Assembly (NCBI GenBank): GCA_011009095.1
Contig: VTPC01090926.1
Location: forward strand, 1-64,000
Source: Ignelater luminosus
Lineage: Eukaryota > Arthropoda > Insecta > Coleoptera > Elateridae
DNA length: 64,000 nucleotides
Reading direction: 5' to 3'
Part shown: positions 56,547-64,000 of the stretch, piece after piece
Layout: the number at the start of each line of letters is the position of its first letter
Numbering within the stretch: position 1 is the stretch's first letter
Position numbers and translations under genes: made by a program
The notes under the pieces: generated by a model
Told to the model about the DNA's origin: nothing
The model's input: only the letters and a program-made list of their open reading frames with translations
The model's database searches: none

Positions 56547-58991
56547 CAGGGACATCATAAATAGGAGGAAGCCACGTGACCACGAAATTTACTATTGGTT
56601 AGGCAACACATCTTGCACTGTTGGCAGCTCTGTTGTAATAAAGAATTATGTAGTTTTCCAGTGGCGTAGTATTGGATTTATGATGATACTACTTAGAAAC
56701 TTAAATATTTAAAGATAATTTTATATATAAAATTGGAAAATTAAAAAATGACAATATATTGAAGATATTTTTAAAAACAAGAATTAGATAAGGCCCAAAC
56801 AATGCTGATGTAGCTGTTCAACAAGAGCTTTTTAGTTATTTTTTCAATTTTATTAAATTTACCTGTCCACTCAAGGATTTTTCATAAAAAGATAATTATT
56901 CAGGTAGGGTAAACGCAGCAATACCTGATCATTTAAACAATATTTGAAGTTCAAACTCATTTAAATTTAAAACTAAATATTTAATAATGAATTTTTTGTA
57001 TAGTTTTGCTATGTATGATATACATACTCAATCATTAAGAGTCATTAAATGTTTAATTTTATATTTAAAAAAACCATTTATCAAAACCGGCACTTTGGCA
57101 GCCGTCTTAACACAATCGTGTTCTGGGAATAACTAAAGATTAATAATTGACTTGTAATTTTTATTTTCTGAAATTAATGTAACATAATACTTAGAACTAG
57201 GTATGCTAGATAACAGAACTAAAAATCGCAATTACTTCAGCTGCCATAATTTATTTATAAAAAAATAATTCATTAGGTAGCAGGTTACTAGAATTTAATT
57301 AAAAATAATGGCTTACATTTATCCTAAATTTTACAATTTCATTTAGTTATTTTACTTTTTATTGCAATTTATGTACAAATTACATAAATGGTTCGATATG
57401 GCCACCCTGTTTCTCTAAACATAACCGAACTCTATTTTTGACTATTGAAAACTGAAACTAAGGTTTCTGATGATATATTATTAATTTCATTTTGTATGAC
57501 CTCTTTTAATTCGTCAATATTCTGTGGACGGTGCCTGCAAACATTAATCGTCAAATGCCCAAATAGAAAAAAAATCTAATGGTGTGAGATCGGGAAACCG
57601 AGGGGGCCATCGTCCACAACTAATCACTCGGTCATCAAAGAACTCTTCCAAATAACGAATAGTGGTGCGTGCCGTATGTGCTGATGCACCATCTTGCTGG
57701 AAGTAGCCCTCTTGGATTTCATCATCCAATAGTTGTTCGATAAAAGGTGTTAAAATATTATCTCGGTATCTTTCTCCACTGATTGTGTCATTAAAAAACA
57801 ATGGACCATAAATCCTGCGTCTTGACATCGCAACCCATACACCAACCTTCTGGGGATGCAAACTTGTTTCTTCATAATTGTGGGGATTCTCTGTGGCCCA
57901 GGTTCTGTATATTTGGCTGTTCACATAGCCCGACAAATGAAACCATGCTTCATCTGACATAAATGTTATATTTAATATGTCATCGTTGTTCAAGTGTTGC
58001 ATAAATCACTGACAGTATTGAACTCGTAATTGATGATCATGCGGAAACAGTTCTTGTATCACAGACACTTTATAGGGATGCATTCGTAGCTTCTTTTTTA
58101 ATGCAACTTGGCAACTTCCATATGAAAGTCCTGCGGAAAAAGTTGTTGGTTAGATTATGGTTTAAAATAGTTTAAATTGTTTAATGAATGTAAATAATTC
58201 AGAAATAAATAGCAATGCCAGTTTTTTATTTAAGTTTGCTAATAAAACAATTGAATTACTACAAGTGATAAATTCAAAATAATTAATAATTTAAAACACG
58301 AATGAAGCAAAACATATTATTTGTTTAATGCAAATAGATTCCTACCTGTTTCAGTGGCTAAGCGTTTAATGGATTTATGGGGACTACGATTCATTCGCAT
58401 CTGCATGTTCTCGAGAACTTTATCGGTTAATACTGTTGGTCTACCAGATGATTTGCCTTTGCAGATGCAATGTTTTTCCTCAAACCGCTTAAGTATATCA
58501 TGCCTACGACGTACAAATGCATCGTAGTGGACTTGCACTTCAGGAAAAGCTTGTTAAAAGTGTTGGATACAAAATTGTAATGAATAGGTCCATGAACCAT
58601 CTGCATTCTGTGTTCCACTTCGATAGTGAGCTATTAAAATAAATTTATCTTGTTTGCTTGTAAAAGGCATCGCAAAAACGTAACCTTCCAAACTGAAATA
58701 ATTATGCAGTTTTAAAATTTATTATAACACTTTGAATGCGTTAAATCTAACTTACCTCGATTAACTCACAAAAAACAGATTTAGTCTTGAAACAGACTGA
58801 TTTTTAAATAAAACAAAATAAACTGTAGAAAACGCAAAACAGAGACCAAGAAACCACGGAACGTACGCACGCCGATGTAATTTTAGGTTAGAAATATACT
58901 CGTGAGGGAGTGTAGCCAACCTTGAAAGGTGAAATTTTTAAAACTTTTAAATTAGTGGTCACGTGGCTTCCTCCTATTAATGATGTCCCTA
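56547..58991 (-). mobile_element. mariner-like element, 2.45 kb, 37-bp terminal repeats
   Basis: It is bounded by TA at 56545-56546 and 58992-58993. The 37-bp terminal inverted repeats are 56547-56583 and 58955-58991, with only two mismatches. From position 2 they read AGGGACATCAT(A/T)AATAGGAG and later GCCACGTGACCAC. The transposase gene is on the minus strand (57375-58670). About 800 bases between the gene and the left repeat (56584-57374) show no coding content. The catalytic spacing suggests the group around DD41D (Visitor-like) elements, but that is tentative. The well-matched repeats imply a moderate age, although the gene is broken. Confidence 0.88.
57375..58670 (-). pseudogene. mariner-like transposase with an apparent intron
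   Basis: Exon 1 starts at ATG 58668-58670 (MPFTSKQDKFILIAHYRSG) and carries the DNA-binding part (VHYDAFVRRRHDILKRFEE, KSSGRPTVLTDKV). It ends at 58346 with ACAG before GTAGG. Exon 2 begins at 58130 after TTTTCCGCAG. Splicing would keep the frame (LATETG then LSYGSCQVALKKKLRMHPYK), so 58131-58345 looks like a 215-base intron. The catalytic part has MSDEAWFHLSGYVN (Asp at 57952-57954), FQQDGASAHTA (Asp at 57691-57693) and FPDLTPLDFF (Asp at 57574-57576). The last two are 38 residues apart, about three fewer than related DD41D proteins. Stops at 58554-58556 and 58006-58008 and a frameshift near 57544 disable it. Eroded C-terminal sequence continues to about 57375. Confidence 0.82.
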
Positions 58992-61900
58992 TACCTTAGG
59001 GCATTGCATAGAATAAAACTACCTCTGAATTTGTATTTTGTATATTTAATTTTTGCATTTCAAAGAATTTCGCAATTTTCTCTTTTAGTTTTATACTTCT
59101 TTAAACCATAAAACTGCCACTTTGTTTGACCTGGACAAGAGTGCAACGTTCGAATTTCTACTTAAATTGCTTCCTTCCCGTATTATTTTATTGGTTGTCA
59201 TGTCGTCATGTATGCCGACCATCCAATAAGTTCTAAGACCCACTCTTTCGGGGGGTTGGAAATTAAGCATTCCCAAAAAAACCCGAAAGAGTTCAACAAG
59301 AGTAATAGTCGAAGAAATACGCGTCCTCGGTGTTCTTTATATGTGAAGTTTGGACTTAGAATAATTTCCCGAATTATCGAGAAGTAGTTGAAGTGATCGA
59401 CTAATTTCTATTAAGGTGATAATTTGTCTAAGTGAAAACATCGCAAATAATTTCTGTCATCGCTAAATATCCAATCGACAATCCCTGGAATGTCCCAGAC
59501 GTATTGCTAACGTAAAGCATCTTTCAAAAACCTCGCCAGCCCGGCCGACCTACCAAACGAATTCAAATCGAACTCTCAGTAAACTACTGTATCATCTTTC
59601 TCGTTATACCTGCACATTTTATTAAATTTTTACGATATTTGTACTGCCTCGCTCTTTATAGATATTTAAAGACAATTAAAATATCTCTTTAAATTACAAA
59701 CTTATGTGGAAGTTGTCCACTTCTACGAATTAATGTATTAACTATAAGTTAAACTTTATGTGAACCGGTGCCGTGAGTTAAGTGTTTTCTGTGCCAACAA
59801 ATTGGTTTTCTATTGGATTAGTTTCAGTTCTACGGTAAATAATTTTACCCTATTCAAACTATCTTCTATGAAGAAGCAACGGTGACGCATATAACTTGTC
59901 AATGTACAGACGCAATTATTTGCGAATACACTTGTATAATATTGTTTCGTCACCAGCCGCTGTGAATAAAAGTAACCTACAGCCAAGGTTGCTGAAACAT
60001 CGCTTCACAGTAGTGAAGAATCTTATGAGATCCTTTCACATTAGTGAAAAGCTCGACGTATCGTTTTGCTGTAGTGAAAGCTTTATACTATTGTTTAGTT
60101 AATAGGAATTTGTTGTTTATCGATTTGTAACGTAACGAACTTGTTCGGAGGTATCAACCTTTTTATTAGTTTGTGCATTGATAAACAAAATTTAGAAATT
60201 TAATACTTGGCTTGATCGTTTATTTATGTTAGGTTCTGATAACGTTGATTCTTCTTATTTTATAACTTGGTCTAATTGTATTTGTTCAACGATTTATTTA
60301 AATAAATATCTGGATCCAAAGTTACATGTAAAACACCTGCAGGGGACGAACCCAGTTAGATCATCGCTACTGTTTATATTTTCCATGTTATATCATTCAT
60401 GCCTCTTTTATGAATGACTGCAGAATTTATAATAGTTACGGATAACTCACTGTCTAAATGTACGTACTGTCTTCACGTTACCAGCGTTTTATGCAGTGCG
60501 CTAGGTTGTTAATTTCTAAATATTAATAAACTTAACGCGGCTAGATTTGTTTGTGTGTATGTATTCTTTACTTATCTTTACTTGTATATCTTGCATTTAT
60601 ATTGTATACAAGTTTTTCAAACAGTGTAACCAGGAACGCTGTAACCTGTTTCCCGTATTCATTCAATAGTATGCTAATAGATGTTATTAATTTATCTTTT
60701 GGCTTTAATTGTGTTATAAGCATAATTATAGAGTGTTTCAGGAATCAGCTGTTCCGGAACCAGGTGACGTTGACCTTCACATACGGACATATTATTAACT
60801 TAATCCCTCATTGGGAAAGTAAGTATCTCAAGAAAGTGCAGTACAATCATTTTGTTTATTTGTGTATCGCTCGAACCTGTGGTTCGACCTTGGCAGATAT
60901 CTCGCCTTCTGACCTAGATACGAAGATCAGTTGTAGGGTCTTCCATTTGAAATTACGTCACCGACTTTCGACTGCAGCTAACGCCCTTTCGATCTTGAAA
61001 CCCCTAAGATTCTCGCATTATTATTACCTTCCTTGCCCACGATCCGTCTTCTACTGCAAAAAGGCCAGCATTACATGTGGCGTACCGATTTTATATATGG
61101 TTGCGATTCCGATGGGACACTAATCCCAGTTTTGTCCGTAACAAATTTTGTAATTATTAAATGAAAGGTAAGCAATGATAAGATATTTTCAATTTTAATT
61201 TTTATGTTGCGTTTTGATTCACATATCACAGCAATATATATTTTATTAAATTAGGATTCCTCTTACAGCAACAGGTCACGCCATTGTTTTGTAGTATCGA
61301 ATTTATCTCTGCCAGAAATAACGTCATGATAACTACAATGCGTAGATAAAATGTATAGGGAATAATGACAAAAACTACAAATTCAACCAAGATTTCACCT
61401 TTAAGTAAATATAGGAATTCTTAAATTTATTTTAAGGTAATTTTTGTCTTTTTAACGTTCTTACAACTAAGAAACTCTTTATACTTGGCTGACTGTGATT
61501 TAAAATTCTTCCATTCTCCTTTGTCGTTTTCAGTCTTGTTAACATTTAGCACTTACCGTTGTTAATTTCCTAGAAATCATTTTATTTATCATAAAATATA
61601 ACTAAAACGATCGCTATAGAAATAAAGTTTAAGATAATATCACAAAATGTTTACTTATTAGCACACATTCAAAACATGTTTACCGCATTGTGTGTCATCC
61701 TACAATTTATTTCTCAACTAGTTAACTATTTAAACAGGAATTTATGATTAATTGCTGTTATACGTCTTGCTGAAAGCCAATATTCTGACCTTTACTTACT
61801 TGTCATTCTATACTACCCTTATAATAACAAACCTGTCCATCAATATTGGCCTCATAAATAAATATTATGTAATATCATCCAACATTTCAGAAACTTCAAT

Positions 61901-64000
61901 TTCATATTTCCACAACCACAGATGTCACTACTCTCCTGCAATCTTAAAACCCACTTCTAAAACAGAGAGCTTTGCTTCGTTTGATTAGCCCTCATAATCC
62001 GGCCCCCATAACCGCGCTTATGTAAGAATTTCTCTGAAATGAGTTTCTAAAACAGACAAATTTGTTCGAATAAGCAGTTCTCGATTAAAGCTGCAATTAA
62101 ATTGAAAATCCTGTTTAGCAATTGAGGTTTTAAGCATCGGGTGATCTGAGAAAATTTTATTAAGAGGATTAATAGCTTTGTTCTTCGCGAATGCAAGTTT
62201 AAATTTAAGGAGCAGGCATTAAAAAGCAATTCTCTAAACTCTTCGTGGAGGCAGCGTCTGTTGCTTGGATTTCGATATTTTGTAGGAGAATGTGTAAAGT
62301 GCCGTTTTAAAAGGTTTTAATTGGAACATCTATAATTCTGCTAGTTGTAAAGTGGAATGAATCGGGAATTCGCAAGGATACATTTACTCTTGGAAGGGTG
62401 CACAAATGGAATTCAATTCGTCATCTTGTCTCTAAACCATTTTGCAGTGAATTAGTAAATAAATTAAATGTAACTATTTTAGCTAAAGAGAATAACGTAA
62501 CTTAAGCATGTAGTTATCCCGTTTTAACTAATTTCCCGTTTTCCATTTAATTTCCCTCTGGAATGCGAACGGGAAGAATTGAATCCTACAATTACGACTT
62601 TAAAAACTTATTGGATTAAATATATCAGTGCCTGGATATCCCTTTTGATGCAGTTAATTCATAGAGGCCATGACTCTAGGGACATCTACATGGAGGATTA
62701 TAAACTAATAACGAAATTGTACTACCGGATACGTTCATTACCATATAGTAATTTTACCCAAAACTTTGATTTGAACTAGGAATATTGAATAATATGTAAT
62801 TTAATAGTTTCCTCAATGTAAAAACCCAGTGTAGCTTGGAAGTGCGTTAATTATATCAATAAAAGTAAAAAAGAAACCATCAGATCCCTGAAACGTAACT
62901 TTTATAAAGTTATTGGAATTAAAAGTTTCGAAGTAGAGAAAATCATCAAACCAATTGATTTTGTTTGTAATGCTATCCAATCGATATTATGTAAACAGGA
63001 AGAAAAACTTTCTTCTCAGTGGGGACTGGAATAATTTATCGTTTGACAAAACTTTCTGAAAATTAGGTTCTTTTTATAAAAGATTTCTGGGTTACAAGAT
63101 AACAATTTGACTAACAACTGTTTATTGGTTGTATACATACTTTATCAGCAAAGAATTTCGTAGTGTTTATCTAAAATTGAGGGAAACCTTTAATACTCGA
63201 AGAATTTTAAAAATAAGCCTTCCAGTGGAATTGAAGTACTCCCTAGCCATTTACAAAAATAACGATGAAAATTTGTTTTCTACTTTCAAGGATATATTGC
63301 TGCAGTTTAGCTGTCTATTTTCAAAATTACCTCGAATCTAGGCTTGACTTTCAATATTTATTAATATATCTGCGCAATACTTTGTCTTATAGTAATGTTG
63401 GCTATGCTTTAACTTTTGCGTAAACGTAGTGAATTTATAAATTTATAATTCAGGCTAGATATCTCAATTTAGTTTTAAGATAAACACCGATTGGTCTCGT
63501 TGCTATAAACTTTAAAACTGTAGTTCAAACACACTTATTTCGTTAATTAAGAGTCGAATAAACTTAAGATAGTTCTAACATAAGTCAATACCACAAAGTT
63601 TATAATGAAAATCTATATTGGACATTCACAAAACTGTAAACATTCAAAATTTCATTTACATATAAAATCTTTGCTTGACTACAACTGTAATAATTCCAAA
63701 ATCTAAAAAGAACCCTCTAAGTGTAGTTATTAGGTAGGCCTTATTAGTTAGTGTTCAAGAAAACTCAAAATGTTATACATAGTGACCCAAATCCAAGACT
63801 CGTCAATGAGACCTCGGAAACTCCAAGAAATAGATAAAAGCAGTTCAACTTCTAAAAAATTCTAAAAACTGCATGCAAATTAGTGTCGCGAATTTGTAAT
63901 TCAGGATTAAAGACAGTAATGTAAAAACTTTCAAAAGTTATCACAGCATTCAGTTGATATGGCATTACTGTAGTTCTAGCAGTTTCTTTTAATTTCGCTG
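58992..64000. other. no gene recognised
   Basis: Mostly AT-rich. The stretch 60720-61130 is less AT-rich and open on the plus strand up to a GTAAGTA donor-like site at 60820-60826, but its protein matches nothing I know. A small hairpin array lies at 60004-60080. Nothing is seen in 61150-64000. Confidence 0.45.
60004..60080. repeat. three tandem small hairpins, ~30-base spacing
   Basis: TTCACAGTAGTGAA (60004-60017), TTTCACATTAGTGAAA (60034-60049) and TTTTGCTGTAGTGAAAG (60064-60080) recur every 30 bases. The first two are inverted repeats with 5-6 base stems and a 4-base loop. The third has a weaker left arm but the same right half. Confidence 0.6.

Noticed and set aside
1-64000. CRISPR arrays, bacterial operons, ribosome binding sites
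   Set aside because: The sequence is eukaryotic; the tandem repeats seen do not have the spacer-repeat layout of CRISPR arrays.

Overview
This looks like a piece of a large, AT-rich arthropod genome, most likely an insect. The reasons are long non-coding AT-rich stretches, very low gene density, a histone H2B with an insect-type N-terminus (PPKTSGKAA...), a histone stem-loop, and many arthropod transposon types: Jockey, mariner, hAT, Ty3/Gypsy and IS630-Tc1-mariner relatives. There are no bacterial features. The only conventional gene I can support is the H2B at 52450-52821 (minus strand). Most of the rest is transposable elements at several stages of decay, set in sequence where I see nothing.

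Layout. 1-2228: AT-rich, no gene. 2229-6050 (minus): a broken Jockey-type non-LTR retrotransposon with both ORFs. 10303-11041: a short hAT-like element with a perfect 8-bp target duplication. 11380-13178 (plus): a decayed mariner-like transposase, split by a later 886-bp mariner (11764-12649) that itself has an internal deletion. 20197-22477: a second, longer hAT-like element with dense AGTACTT motifs at its ends. 22590-23240 (minus): a decayed reverse transcriptase. 27664-27985: another transposase fragment. 32300-33010: C-rich, with a 141-bp tandem duplication. 33680-34435: a common type of arthropod interspersed repeat. 39198-41082: a fold-back element with about 550-bp inverted arms around a broken gene for an XPG/FEN-like nuclease-fold protein, apparently sitting inside another repeat-borne pseudogene. 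44612-48422: a Ty3/Gypsy element that keeps its 4-bp target duplication but has lost integrase and most of the 3' LTR. 50650-51890 and 53100-54060: GC-richer segments of unknown nature. 52391-53062: the H2B gene, its stem-loop and a divergent promoter with no H2A coding sequence beside it. 56547-58991: a 2.4-kb mariner-like element with 37-bp terminal repeats and an apparent intron in its transposase. 58992-64000: nothing recognised apart from a small hairpin array.

How they relate. The elements show insertion order. The 886-bp mariner is younger than the transposase it splits, and the fold-back element is probably younger than the pseudogene around it. All the autonomous-type elements seen here are broken (nonsense codons, single-base deletions, lost catalytic residues), so none looks able to move itself. 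The best candidate for something not well described is the fold-back element at 39.2-41.1 kb, because its inverted arms run into protein-coding sequence. The divergent H2B copy is the best candidate for a host gene worth a second look.
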